Translations under genes and position numbers: made by a program
Part shown: piece by piece, positions 33,255 to 41,161 of the stretch
How the letters are laid out: each line of letters opens with the position of its first letter
Position numbering within the stretch: the stretch's first letter is position 1
Assembly: GCA_005881695.1 (NCBI GenBank)
Contig: VBBT01000108.1
Coordinates: forward strand, 1 to 41,161
Length of the DNA: 41,161 nt
Direction of reading: 5' to 3'
Origin: Candidatus Bathyarchaeota archaeon
GTDB taxonomy: Archaea; Thermoproteota; Bathyarchaeia; 40CM-2-53-6
The notes under the pieces: generated by a model
The model's input: only the letters and a program-made list of their open reading frames with translations
Database searches by the model: none
What the model was told of the DNA's origin: nothing

Positions 33255-33779
33255 CTGCTGCTCCACGAGCGGCTTGAGCTTCAAGAAAACCTGTCTGGTC
33301 GCACCCAAATCGTCAAGACAGTGCTCCCGTATCGACAACAATGCCTTCCTGTCTCCTTCAAGCGCTCGAACATAGAGGTGCGGGACGTCCAGGCCCATCG
33401 GACCCTTCTTCCTATCTATCTGAAAGAAATCGCACACATGGTCGAGATAGGTGAAGGTGAGTCTCAGCCGACTCTTCACCACGTCAGCGAGATCAATGTG
33501 TGCCTTTCGAAGAAAAGGTCGAGGGTCAAGCCCGTGTTTCATGAAGCGAGTCGTGAGAAAAGGAATGTCGAAGCTCCGGCCGTTCCAAGTCACCATGACA
33601 TCATAAGTCTCTAAACGTTGCGACAGTTTCAACAGTAGCGACTTCTCCTCACTCGTCCTCCTCGCTTCCAAATACTCGCCCGGCCCAACAACCGACATGA
33701 GCCCAGCACCAACCAGTACTCCAGCGTCCGCCTCAAGTGATGTCGTCTCGATGTCGAGAATGACGATCTTAGCTGCCAT
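33228..33779 (-). CDS. RNase H-like 3'-5' exonuclease (YprB/DnaQ-like)
   Basis: 183 aa, ATG start. The DEDD-type motifs are present: LDIETTSL (D9, E11), TWNGRSFDIPFL (D71), and HCLDDLGATRQVF with the last Asp. The HIDLADVVKSRL segment lies between. This matches the stand-alone ribonuclease H-like exonucleases of archaea (predicted YprB-like) and acts on nucleic-acid 3' ends by inference. Confidence 0.8.
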   Translation of the reverse strand: MAAKIVILDIETTSLEADAGVLVGAGLMSVVGPGEYLEARRTSEEKSLLLKLSQRLETYDVMVTWNGRSFDIPFLTTRFMKHGLDPRPFLRKAHIDLADVVKSRLRLTFTYLDHVCDFFQIDRKKGPMGLDVPHLYVRALEGDRKALLSIREHCLDDLGATRQVFLKLKPLVEQQLEYAEGQS

Positions 33780-33878
33780 GGTTTGCTGATTATTGATTCA
33801 CAGCTTAAGCGCTTCGGGAGCTATCTCGAAAGGAACATATTCGGGCCAAAGCCCTAGCACTCAGTAGACTGAGCCTAT

Positions 33879-34649
33879 TTGGAGACCCCTGCCATAGTCG
33901 AAGTTGCAAACTTGGAGAAGACTTACCGCCTCGGCAACGTCACAGTGCATGCGCTTCGCGGGGTCAACTTCACACTCTACCAAGCAGAGTTCGTAGTCAT
34001 AACTGGTCCTTCAGGATCGGGAAAGACGACTCTCCTCAACATTATCGGAACACTAGACAAACCGTCATCAGGCAAGGTCACCATTGACGGAGAAGACATT
34101 ACAGATATGAAAGACGGTCAGCTCACGAAGCTCAGACGCCACAAGATCGGCTTCGTCTTCCAATTCCACAACCTCATCCCCGTCCTGACGGCTCTAGAGA
34201 ACGTGGAGCTGCCACTGTTGACCGCAGGAATGAAACCGAAGGCCGCCAAGGAGCGAGCCGGCCTGATGCTGGAGCGCGTAGGCCTCAAAGAACGCCTCGC
34301 ACATTTGCCAGACGAGCTAAGCGGCGGAGAACAACAACGCGTCGCCATCGCTCGGGCCCTCGCAAACCATCCGAAAATCATCCTAGCCGACGAGCCGACC
34401 GGGGACCTCGACACGAAAACCGGCTCAGAGGTGGTCCAGATAATGTACGAATCAGCGAAGAAAGAAAACGCCTCTGTCCTCGTCGTCACGCACGACCCGG
34501 TAGTCGCAGATAGAGCAGAGAAACTGTTTGAAATGCGAGACGGCAATATCACGAGAAGCTCCCAACAACGACCCAGAGAGGCATTCAGGCTTAGAGCGAT
34601 TGAGCCGGTTCCTCCGGAGCCTGCACGATCTCTCTCACAGCCCAACTAG
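33879..34649 (+). CDS. ABC transporter ATP-binding protein (MacB/LolD type)
   Basis: 256 aa, TTG start. Walker A is GPSGSGKTT (43-51), the Q-loop is in FVFQFHNLIP, the signature is LSGGEQQRVAIARAL (147-161), and Walker B is IILADEPTGDLD. This sequence style is that of ATPases partnered with FtsX-fold permeases. A C-terminal tail of about 30 residues after the core is Pro/Arg-rich. The permease gene follows 16 nt downstream. Confidence 0.95.
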   Translation: METPAIVEVANLEKTYRLGNVTVHALRGVNFTLYQAEFVVITGPSGSGKTTLLNIIGTLDKPSSGKVTIDGEDITDMKDGQLTKLRRHKIGFVFQFHNLIPVLTALENVELPLLTAGMKPKAAKERAGLMLERVGLKERLAHLPDELSGGEQQRVAIARALANHPKIILADEPTGDLDTKTGSEVVQIMYESAKKENASVLVVTHDPVVADRAEKLFEMRDGNITRSSQQRPREAFRLRAIEPVPPEPARSLSQPN

Positions 34650-34665
34650 AAGGCTGAACCGAATA

Positions 34666-37236
34666 TTGCTCTCGGCGAAGATCGCCTATCGCAACCTCCC
34701 AAAGCGACGAGCGAGAACCGCCCTCACAATTCTAGCAGTCATCCTCGGAGTCGCATTGCTGGTTGGAATAAATCTAGCCACAGCGAGCGCGACAGGCGAG
34801 TTCACGAATTACATCAACAAATTCTGGGGCCGAACGGATATCGTTGTTAGCTACGGCACCTTCCCACCAGTATTCGAGAGCGGAAACCTCGCGAAGGTCA
34901 AGGCGGCGCCAGAGGTCACCCAGACGGCCGCAAGACTCGTCTGGCTCGGCGTTCTCAACAAAACCGTTGTTCAACTCATCGGTGTAAACCAAACAGACTT
35001 CGATTACGTTGGTCTAAACATCACTGGATCCAAGGCTCTATCGCCTAGACAGGCAGTAGTCGATGATGGACTGGCTCAAAGGTTCAGGCTAGGCATTGGT
35101 TCCGCCATACAGGGATTTTCACTAAATGCGATCGGCAACAATGTCTCCATTCCCCTCTCGATAGTTGGAATCAACCATCCGCTCCGCAATATCGGAGCAT
35201 CGGTCTACGTCAATCTGCCTCAGCTCCAGTTAGACCTAAACCTTCAAGGAATGATCTCCCACATCTACGCCACAATCAGGGACCCAACCCAAGCACCGCA
35301 AGTCCGGGACGAAATTCAACATCTTCTCGGGTCACAGCTCTTCAACGTAAGCGCTCCGAAGGCCGAAGCTGTCCAGAGAATAGCGGGCCAAACCGCAGGG
35401 TTCGAACTAGGACTCAATGTAATGGTCGCCGTCGCGCTTGTCGTTTGCGCCTTCATCGTCTTCAACACCTTGTTCATGACCGTGAACGAACGCACATACG
35501 AGATTGGAGTCATGAGAGCTGTAGGAACCAGCCGATCGCAGATCTTCAAGATTTTCTTGGCTGAGGGGATGCTGATAGGCATCGTCGGGGCAGTCGCCGG
35601 AGTGTTTACTGGGCTAATCCTTTCGAGAGCTTTCACAACAGTAGCAGAGAACATTCTACAGATCCCGTCTCTCCCTCTTGTCCAGCTCACCCCGACCATT
35701 GCACTAATGGGTCTAGGTGCAGGGTTTACCGCGGTCTTCGCCGGATCTCTCTACCCCGCCGCTTCCGCAAGCCGGATCAACATCATCCAAGCAATCCGGC
35801 CCTCGGCTCGAAACTCTCGCAATAGGGTCCCGGACTCAATCATAGTCCTCGTCAGCCTGGGAATGCTCACACTCGGATCACTGGAGGCGGCAAGACTAAC
35901 ACCCTTTCACGTCTCATATCTCGATGTTGCACTAATTCCGATCGGCCTAGTAATTCTAGGGGCCGTGCTCTTCGGACGATCTGGCCCAGCGCTGACAGCG
36001 CCACTCTTGCCATTCTCAAGAGCTGTAGGATACATTGTGTCCAGAAATGGGAGGCGAAGACTTCTCAGAAACGCGATCTCGTTTGGAATGATCACCATCA
36101 CTCTCAGCTTCGTCATCATGGTAGGAGGTATTCAGGGAGGGGTCCAGACGGCCCTTGATCAGGGAATTCAGGAAGCGCTCGGTGCGGACATAATCCTCGT
36201 CGCAAATCAGTCTCTACCCATCAGCTTCTCCAATAATCTCACCAGCTTACCACAGATCGCAACAGCTACCCCACTTGGACCTACTTTCTTCCCATCTAGC
36301 CCGAAGGCTTTCGGTCCGGGAGGCAACAGCACATCTGTCGGCGTATTGGCGATCGACCCGAACGTGTTCCCACAGATCATAAACTATCAGTTCATCAATT
36401 CCCCTCCTCCACAACAAGTATACTCTCAACTCGCAAGTAGCAACCAAACTGTGCTCTTACCTGATTCTCTGGCTACTAGGCTGGGGGTCTCGACTGGGGA
36501 GAGCATCACGATGAACATCTGGGATAATATCACGATGAGACTAGAGCCTGTTGAGTTTAGAGTTGCCGGAATATTCACCGGTCCCGTCTTACAGTACATT
36601 CAATTTGGAAATAGTTTTGCTAGCGATACGATCGTTGTCTCGTTCAGTTCGCAGAACAAATTTTTCGGGGGCCAATACAACGCACCTCTCTTCTTGATCA
36701 ATCTAAAGCCTCAATCCAAGGCAGCCGCCTCTACTGTAGCCCACGACATTGCCGCGTTATATCCGAAATATGATTTTGCGGAGAACTCGTTAACCCTCGG
36801 ACAGCTCCTCTCTTTGGTCCGAGACACGATAAACAGAATATTCACGATCATCCTCTTGGTTCTTTACTTCGCCCTCCTCATCGCCACTCTTGGAATTAGC
36901 GCCACAATGATCATGAACGTCACGGACAGAAAGCGCGAGATCGGGCTCTTAAGATCGCAGGGGATGAGCAGGAGACAGATAGCAGGGCTCTTCATCAGCG
37001 AAGGAATCCTCCTAGGACTATTCGGCTTCATGCTCGCAGTACCGGGAGGTCTGCTCCTATTGGAGGGAGCGACAAACAGCACGACCCTTGCCGGGTTCTA
37101 CTTACCATTCGTCATACCGTATGGCCCGATGGTACAAGCCTTTGGATTGTCGATCCTGGCGGTGGTGGCTGGGTCGGTATATCCCGCTCTCCGAGCTTCG
37201 CGAATGGAGATTACGAGAGCTCTCGAACAAGCATAG
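34666..37236 (+). CDS. ABC permease with two FtsX domains
   Basis: 856 aa from a TTG at 34666. A frame extension to 34528 overlaps the ATPase gene by 122 bp and encodes a polar stretch, so it is less likely. RTALTILAVILGVALLVGI is the first helix, followed by a large extracytoplasmic MacB-like domain. The first FtsX block has ERTYEIGVMRAVGTSRSQIFKIFLAEGMLIG. A second helix-domain-FtsX unit follows and ends with DRKREIGLLRSQGMSRRQIAGLFISEG. This duplicated form works as a single chain and likely moves lipids, lipoproteins or peptides. The cargo is unknown. Confidence 0.85.
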   Translation: MLSAKIAYRNLPKRRARTALTILAVILGVALLVGINLATASATGEFTNYINKFWGRTDIVVSYGTFPPVFESGNLAKVKAAPEVTQTAARLVWLGVLNKTVVQLIGVNQTDFDYVGLNITGSKALSPRQAVVDDGLAQRFRLGIGSAIQGFSLNAIGNNVSIPLSIVGINHPLRNIGASVYVNLPQLQLDLNLQGMISHIYATIRDPTQAPQVRDEIQHLLGSQLFNVSAPKAEAVQRIAGQTAGFELGLNVMVAVALVVCAFIVFNTLFMTVNERTYEIGVMRAVGTSRSQIFKIFLAEGMLIGIVGAVAGVFTGLILSRAFTTVAENILQIPSLPLVQLTPTIALMGLGAGFTAVFAGSLYPAASASRINIIQAIRPSARNSRNRVPDSIIVLVSLGMLTLGSLEAARLTPFHVSYLDVALIPIGLVILGAVLFGRSGPALTAPLLPFSRAVGYIVSRNGRRRLLRNAISFGMITITLSFVIMVGGIQGGVQTALDQGIQEALGADIILVANQSLPISFSNNLTSLPQIATATPLGPTFFPSSPKAFGPGGNSTSVGVLAIDPNVFPQIINYQFINSPPPQQVYSQLASSNQTVLLPDSLATRLGVSTGESITMNIWDNITMRLEPVEFRVAGIFTGPVLQYIQFGNSFASDTIVVSFSSQNKFFGGQYNAPLFLINLKPQSKAAASTVAHDIAALYPKYDFAENSLTLGQLLSLVRDTINRIFTIILLVLYFALLIATLGISATMIMNVTDRKREIGLLRSQGMSRRQIAGLFISEGILLGLFGFMLAVPGGLLLLEGATNSTTLAGFYLPFVIPYGPMVQAFGLSILAVVAGSVYPALRASRMEITRALEQA

Positions 37237-37323
37237 CGAGCGGGTAACCGTTACTAGTGGGAAATGGGGTAGGGTACGGCGGGCTTAGTTCTGGCTTAGA
37301 TCGAATGATCATCTTGAGCCGGC

Positions 37324-37875
37324 ATGCCCAAGTTCAGCCAGCGTCAACGGTACACTCTCGCCATTCTTTGCAGCTTGCTAATTGCTGGCCTAGTACTGTT
37401 ATCTTTCCCTGCACCTGCCGAACAGGATATCGCGAACTATTCGACACCAATCGGCTATTCTGCTAGTGCCCTGCAAACGGTGATTGGATATGCGCTTTCG
37501 GGCTATTACGCGTCAGCACACATTACGATCGGAAACACGGCTACCGTAACATTGACGCTCGTTGAGACGGACCTGGTAATCTTCACAAGCACTTTTCCCG
37601 CGGGAACATTCGATATTCCAAGCACTCCTATCACCGCGGCCAACGGAGGAACAGTATTCTTGACAATAACGTCTCATAACCAGGTCTTCACCCAGATGAA
37701 CGTAGCTGCGAAAATATTCCACATAGTCACAGCGCTTCCATTCTTCTGGGCAGGAGCAGGGATCTTGGGCTTGACCGGCCTCCTAACCCTAGCAATCTTC
37801 TACCAGCATACCGCAGCTGGAAAACTCGCGAGAAGAATCCTGCCAGTGGAAAAGGCAGGGCTGGGCTGGCCTTAG
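37324..37875 (+). CDS. Membrane-anchored extracytoplasmic protein
   Basis: 183 aa, ATG start. A hydrophobic segment at about 10-29 forms a signal anchor, an outside domain of about 105 residues is rich in Thr, Ile and beta-strand patterns, and a second membrane helix lies at about 138-161, followed by a basic tail. No family recognised. It is in line with the ABC exporter genes and may be an accessory part. Confidence 0.6.
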   Translation: MPKFSQRQRYTLAILCSLLIAGLVLLSFPAPAEQDIANYSTPIGYSASALQTVIGYALSGYYASAHITIGNTATVTLTLVETDLVIFTSTFPAGTFDIPSTPITAANGGTVFLTITSHNQVFTQMNVAAKIFHIVTALPFFWAGAGILGLTGLLTLAIFYQHTAAGKLARRILPVEKAGLGWP

Positions 37876-37974
37876 TCACCCAGTATAGAGCGACGCGTTT
37901 TGAGCTGGCTGAAGTCTTCACAACAGAAGCGGATCGGCTAGCCTTATACGAAGGACATCAAAGTTCGTTACATC

Positions 37975-38172
37975 ATGCCTCAAGACTTCAACGCCACTGG
38001 CCGAACGGCCCATTCAAAATGGCGGTTCATACTCTTCATTACAGTCTTCCTAACGATGATTATCTTCATGTTGGCTAGAGGTGCGACGGTGTTAGCTGGT
38101 CTGACCTTTACAATCTTCTCAGCAACCATTCTCGTCGTAATGTTCAGATCTCTCTTTCAAGCTCAAGAATAG
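37975..38172 (+). CDS. Small two-helix membrane protein
   Basis: 65 aa, ATG start. Two adjacent hydrophobic helices (about 17-34 and 38-58) with a short polar N-terminus. No cysteines or motifs. Unrecognised. Its place after the exporter and the membrane-anchored protein hints at a shared transcription unit. Confidence 0.5.
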   Translation: MPQDFNATGRTAHSKWRFILFITVFLTMIIFMLARGATVLAGLTFTIFSATILVVMFRSLFQAQE

Positions 38173-38197
38173 AGATTGAGAAATCCACCGATAATCG

Positions 38198-38822
38198 GTG
38201 ATGGTCTCTAGGCTTCTTGGCTTGAATGAAGATACGTTCAGCTGGAACCATGCCTACGTTTCCGGCGATTACAAGAAACACTGGCACTACAGCAACCCAA
38301 CCCAAGAACTTGCAACCCTGCTTGCCGCAGGTATCGTCCGAAAGGGTTCTGCTCTCGACCTTGGATGCGGAGCGGGCGTTGAAACAATGTTCCTCGCTGA
38401 AAACGGCTTCCGAGCATCAGGAATAGACGTGTCAGACAAGGCGATAGAACTGGCCAAGTCCTTGGCCAAACGGCGCAAACTGAGAATCGATTCGATTTCC
38501 GGACTGGAACAGTTCTCGATCTACCATGCCACGACAGGAAGTTTGTGTTCTTGAACGATAGAGGTTGTCTACACAATCTGGACCTCGACGAGTGGACTGG
38601 TTATGCGTCCGAAGTAGCTCGCGTCGCCGAATATGGTGCTTATTTTCTTTGAGAGGCGCTAGCAATAAGGAATCCCACGAACAATTTAGGTGCCTGACTC
38701 AGAAACGCCTGACGAAATATTTCTCAAATCATTTTGCAATAGGTCTACCAAAGCAATACACAATGGCGTCTGATGCGGGGAATTTACACTCGATGGTAGC
38801 TGTTCTGAGAAGAAAATCGCAC
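38198..38822 (+). pseudogene. Class I SAM methyltransferase, two frameshifts
   Basis: The first frame gives WNHAYVSGDYKKHWHYSNPT and the SAM motif ALDLGCGAGVETMFLAENG, then breaks after KLRID. A tandem CGATT CGATT at 38488-38497 is a 5-bp duplication. Removing one unit joins the frame to TVLDLPCHDRKFVFLNDRG and LHNLDLDEWTGYASEVARV. A second break follows GAYFL in the T-rich stretch near 38641-38651, where one missing base would continue the protein as LRGASNKESHEQF. The end, SDAGNLHSMVAVLRRKSH, stops at 38822. With both repairs the protein is full length, so inactivation looks recent. Confidence 0.75.
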
Positions 38823-38845
38823 TAGTCTAGCTTGTCCGAAGCCAG

Positions 38846-38854
38846 ATTAAATAA
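38846..38854 (+). promoter_or_regulatory. TATA box of the split purH operon
   Basis: ATTAAATAA is centred 26 bp before the TTG at 38876, placing the transcript start on the start codon itself. This is a strong case for a leaderless TTG start. Confidence 0.6.
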
Positions 38855-38875
38855 TACAAGGGACCTGGCAAGGTT

Positions 38876-39484
38876 TTGCGAGAGCCCTTGGCCGGCAATG
38901 CACTAATCTCCGTCTACGACAAGTCCAGGCTTGAACACGTAGTCGGAGCGTTCGCAAGACACAAGATCAAGGTTATCAGCTCAGGAGGCACGGCTCAGGC
39001 TATTCGGAAACTTCGTCACGAGGTCGTGGAAGTCTCAGCATACACCGGATTTCCCGAAATGCCGGGGGGACTGGTCAAGACTCTCCATCCGAAAATCCAT
39101 GCCGGAATTTTAGGAGATTGGAAGGATCCGGTGCAGCTGAAATATCTGCAGGAGAACGGGATCGAGCCAGTGGATTTTGTCGTTGTGAACTTGTATCCGT
39201 TCCGTGAGGCTGTCCAGAGTGACCCTGTGAACTTGCGGAGAGCGATCGACAATATCGATATTGGAGGTGTCGCCCTAATCCGCGCAGCGGCGAAAGGTGC
39301 CTTTCTGAATAATAGGGTCGTGCCGTTGACCAGACCTGCCCAGTATGATGTCTTGATACGGGAGCTGGACAAACATGAGTCGATCAAGGATGAGTTGAGG
39401 CGCAAGCTTGCTCGGGAGGCGTTCGCAGTGACAGCAGAGTATGATGCTGCTATAGAGAGTTACTTGGGTAAGGTGAAGGGATGA
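38876..39484 (+). CDS. purH: IMP cyclohydrolase (N-terminal half of PurH)
   Basis: Closes the purine ring: FAICAR to IMP. It is 202 aa, TTG start, with an MGS-like fold. ALISVYDKSRLEHV, VISSGGTAQAIRKL, EMPGGLVKTLHPKIHAGIL and VVVNLYPF are the PurH N-terminal landmarks, and NIDIGGVALIRAAAKG follows. It ends at KVKG* with a 4-nt ATGA overlap with the formyltransferase gene. In bacteria and eukaryotes both domains are one chain of about 520-590 aa; here they are separate. Confidence 0.92.
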   Translation: MREPLAGNALISVYDKSRLEHVVGAFARHKIKVISSGGTAQAIRKLRHEVVEVSAYTGFPEMPGGLVKTLHPKIHAGILGDWKDPVQLKYLQENGIEPVDFVVVNLYPFREAVQSDPVNLRRAIDNIDIGGVALIRAAAKGAFLNNRVVPLTRPAQYDVLIRELDKHESIKDELRRKLAREAFAVTAEYDAAIESYLGKVKG

Positions 39485-40566
39485 GCGGGCAAGAGATCCG
39501 CCGGATCTACCGGACAGCCCGAGACGAGAATCTACCATTATCGCTGAAACTAACGATCGGGGACAAGGTGTTCGAGTACTCAAAGGTCCAGTGGAGGGTA
39601 GAGGGCCGGATGCGAGGGCTGCGGTACGGTACGAACCCTCACCAGAAGGGAGCGTTGTATCGACCGAAACAATCGAAGGGGGGGATTGGAAATGTTGACT
39701 GGGTAAAATGGGGAAAAGACGGACCCTCAGCAACGAATATCGAGGATGGAAGTCATGGGCTCCGGATCACGAGCTACTTCAAAGAGCCGGCCGTGGCAGT
39801 GATGAAACATCTCAACCCATCAGGCGTAGCTGTTTCGCGAGGAGGGGAAAGTCTGGCTCAGGTGTACGCGCATGCTAGGGACTCTGACAGCCGGGCCGCG
39901 TTTGGAAGCGTCGTAGTATTCAATAGTCCTGTTGATCGAAAGACCGCAGAGGAGATCATGAAGACGTTTGTTGAAGTTGTCTATGCACCGGGATATGGTT
40001 CTGACGCCCTGAGGGTCTTCGAATCCAAAAGGGACATACGAGTTGGAGAAGTCCCAGCTCAACAAGCGAGGGATGTCGCCATGCCCCCGGATGTGGTGGT
40101 GCTAGATGATGGATCGTTGATCATTGAGGACCCTTATCGAACTAGCATATTGTCGGTGGAAGAGATGCAACGGCTTCGAGTGCCTACGGAGAAGAAGCCG
40201 TCAGATCACGAGCATTTGGATCTGCTGCACGCATGGTGGGTGGCATGCGAAGTTCGGTCAAATGCGGTTGTCTTCTGGAAGGATGGAACGTCAATCGCAA
40301 TTGGGACAGGCCAGCAGGATAGGATCGGGGCGATCGAGAACTCTATTGACAAAGCCCACAAGCTTGGCCACAGCCTTCGAGGCAGCGTGCTGGCTTCTGA
40401 CGGGTTCCTTCCGAAACTGGACAATGTGGAGGCGCTGGCAAAGGAAGGGGTTTCCGCCATCGTCCAACCGGGCGGGTCCGTGGAGGACCCGGGGATCGTT
40501 AGGGCATGTGACGAGCGTGGAATGAAGATGGTATTTACCGGTGAACGATCTTTCAGGCATTTCTAA
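39481..40566 (+). CDS. AICAR formyltransferase (C-terminal half of PurH)
   Basis: Formylates AICAR with 10-formyl-THF, 361 aa, ATG start in an ATGA overlap. LRYGTNPHQKGALY, VMKHLNPSGVAVS (the Lys-His pair is the catalytic one known from PurH), RAAFGSVVVFNSPVD, EVRSNAVVFWKDG, IGTGQQDRIGAIENS, GSVLASDGFLPKLDNVE, AIVQPGGSVEDPGIV and MVFTGERSFRHF are all AICARFT blocks. The first 40 residues are an extra segment before the core. The neighbouring cyclohydrolase completes the last two steps of IMP synthesis. Confidence 0.92.
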   Translation: MSGQEIRRIYRTARDENLPLSLKLTIGDKVFEYSKVQWRVEGRMRGLRYGTNPHQKGALYRPKQSKGGIGNVDWVKWGKDGPSATNIEDGSHGLRITSYFKEPAVAVMKHLNPSGVAVSRGGESLAQVYAHARDSDSRAAFGSVVVFNSPVDRKTAEEIMKTFVEVVYAPGYGSDALRVFESKRDIRVGEVPAQQARDVAMPPDVVVLDDGSLIIEDPYRTSILSVEEMQRLRVPTEKKPSDHEHLDLLHAWWVACEVRSNAVVFWKDGTSIAIGTGQQDRIGAIENSIDKAHKLGHSLRGSVLASDGFLPKLDNVEALAKEGVSAIVQPGGSVEDPGIVRACDERGMKMVFTGERSFRHF

Positions 40567-40650
40567 AAATAGCTGAACCCCATTTCCAAACCTGTTTCGT
40601 TCGTATTGATTGTTTATATCTTGCTTCCGACTTCTCAAAAGCTGGATCTC

Positions 40651-40836
40651 TTGGAACCCGATGATTTCGATTCTACGTCGGCAATCGAGAGGAGCTACGA
40701 ACCTTTCCGAGTCAAATCCTTCGGTGAAAATTCAGCTGTTAACTTGGGAATGATATTTGTGACCGTCACTGCCCTGATTCTCAGTATGTTGCTCCTACCG
40801 CATCTGCTGGTCGGAGTGACATGGAACGGAGGATGA
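40651..40836 (+). CDS. Small single-helix membrane protein
   Basis: 61 aa from the TTG at 40651. An earlier TTG at 40606 sits in the TATA-like TGTTTATATC (40610-40619) and is less likely. The N-terminal half is acidic and polar; one hydrophobic helix spans about residues 33-55. No family recognised. A T7 run follows 18 nt after the stop. Confidence 0.45.
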   Translation: MEPDDFDSTSAIERSYEPFRVKSFGENSAVNLGMIFVTVTALILSMLLLPHLLVGVTWNGG

Positions 40837-40854
40837 ATCCGGTCCTATTGCACC

Positions 40855-40861
40855 TTTTTTT
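40855..40861 (+). terminator. Poly-T terminator
   Basis: Seven T residues 18 nt after the stop of the small membrane protein gene and well before the next promoter region. Confidence 0.5.
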
Positions 40862-40899
40862 GAGAGTATCGTCACCGGTCTGGTTCAATTAGGGGAATC

Positions 40900-40936
40900 C
40901 TTATATCGGATATCCGATATCGCTATACCGATATCG
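40900..40936 (+). promoter_or_regulatory. 7-bp tandem/palindromic operator-like array
   Basis: Five consecutive 7-mers read CTTATAT, CGGATAT, CCGATAT, CGCTATA, CCGATAT. Within them ATATCGGATATCCGATAT (40903-40920) is a perfect 18-bp palindrome, and the palindromic octamer CGATATCG occurs at 40915-40922 and 40929-40936. The array lies 26-62 bp before the ATG at 40962, where TATA box and polymerase would bind, so a repressor site is likely. PadR- or ArsR-type regulators are candidates by analogy only. Confidence 0.6.
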
Positions 40937-40961
40937 AAGCATCAAGAAGGAGGCGAAACGT

Positions 40962-41161
40962 ATGAGCGAACATGAATGGAATCGTCCCAGACACTTCTTC
41001 GCCTGGGGCATATTCGCGCTAGTCGCCGTTGTCGTGGCATCAATAGCAGTCTCAGCATTGCTATTCGCAACACGCCCTCCCCCCGTCGCAGGCACATACT
41101 ACCCGTACTTCTTCTTCCCATTCCCGCTATTCTTCATCTTCGGAATATTCGCATTCTTCTG
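40962..41161 (+). CDS. Membrane protein, 3' end outside window
   Basis: Begins MSEHEWNRPRHFFAWG, then a hydrophobic helix (about 14-37), a short TRPPPVAGTYY loop, and a second very Phe-rich hydrophobic segment up to the window edge. GGAGG at 40949-40953 lies 8 nt before the ATG, the clearest Shine-Dalgarno site in the window, and the operator-like array lies just upstream. No family recognised from this part. The local pattern suggests an inducible gene. Confidence 0.65.
   Translation, partial: MSEHEWNRPRHFFAWGIFALVAVVVASIAVSALLFATRPPPVAGTYYPYFFFPFPLFFIFGIFAFF

Noticed and set aside
33321-33614. 97-codon plus-strand frame within the exonuclease gene
   Set aside because: The opposite strand has the complete DEDD exonuclease motifs; this frame is a shadow.
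34528-34665. Extended N-terminus of the ABC permease overlapping the ATPase gene
   Set aside because: The 46 extra residues are polar, overlap a conserved gene by 122 bp, and a TTG at 34666 lies just before the first membrane helix.
1-41161. CRISPR array, transposase, integrase, toxin-antitoxin or restriction genes
   Set aside because: No regularly spaced repeats and no protein with the motifs of these systems was found on either strand.

Overview
The window is a gene-dense archaeal chromosome segment. The archaeal signature is clear in the first 7 kb: S27e, L44e, GINS51, both primase subunits (PriS, PriL), PCNA, TFS, RpoL and Csl4 sit together on the minus strand. TATA-like boxes lie about 25-35 bp before many gene starts, and a large share of genes begin with TTG. 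The gene content fits the Thermoproteota (Thaumarchaeota/Bathyarchaeia side). Heme O synthase, a UbiE-type methyltransferase and MsrB suggest an organism that meets oxygen. The lineage is inferred from gene content, not from a marker tree.

Layout. 1-7017 (minus): information-processing operon csl4, rpoL, HAD hydrolase, RNase III-like, DUF99, tfs, pcn, priL, priS, GINS51, rpl44e, rps27e. 7157-8673 (minus): SPFH/zinc-ribbon protein with an alpha-helical partner. 8910-20884: mostly single genes, namely a small zinc ribbon, nitroreductase, HAD nucleotidase-like protein, GcvH, Lhr helicase, MBL hydrolase, MsrB, FTR1-like membrane protein, MFS transporter, UbiE methyltransferase, small membrane protein, an HtpX protease carrying an EF-hand, and a second zinc-ribbon protein. 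21394-26000 (plus): threonine operon thrB-thrC-hom-lysC. 26015-27103: DRG-type GTPase. 27104-29400: a decayed stretch with two broken genes. 29391-31545: small zinc protein with a possible upstream ORF, then a class V aminotransferase and a class I glutamine amidotransferase. 31554-33779: heme O synthase, rhomboid protease and a 3'-5' exonuclease. 33879-38172: MacB/FtsX-type ABC exporter and two small membrane proteins. 38198-38822: methyltransferase pseudogene. 38876-40566: the two halves of PurH as separate overlapping genes. The right end holds a small membrane protein, a 7-bp tandem operator-like array and a truncated membrane gene.

Most worth a second look: a non-coding element present in two intergenic regions about 11.8 kb apart (9321-9484 and 21076-21247) with an extra core copy at 21283-21306; an EF-hand inserted in HtpX; the split PurH; GINS51 lacking any ordinary start codon, with a CTA-TGA site that a +1 shift would bridge; leaderless TTG starts; and the 7-bp operator array at 40900-40936. 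No rRNA, convincing tRNA, CRISPR array, transposase or phage gene was seen. No complete new defence or mobile system is evident.
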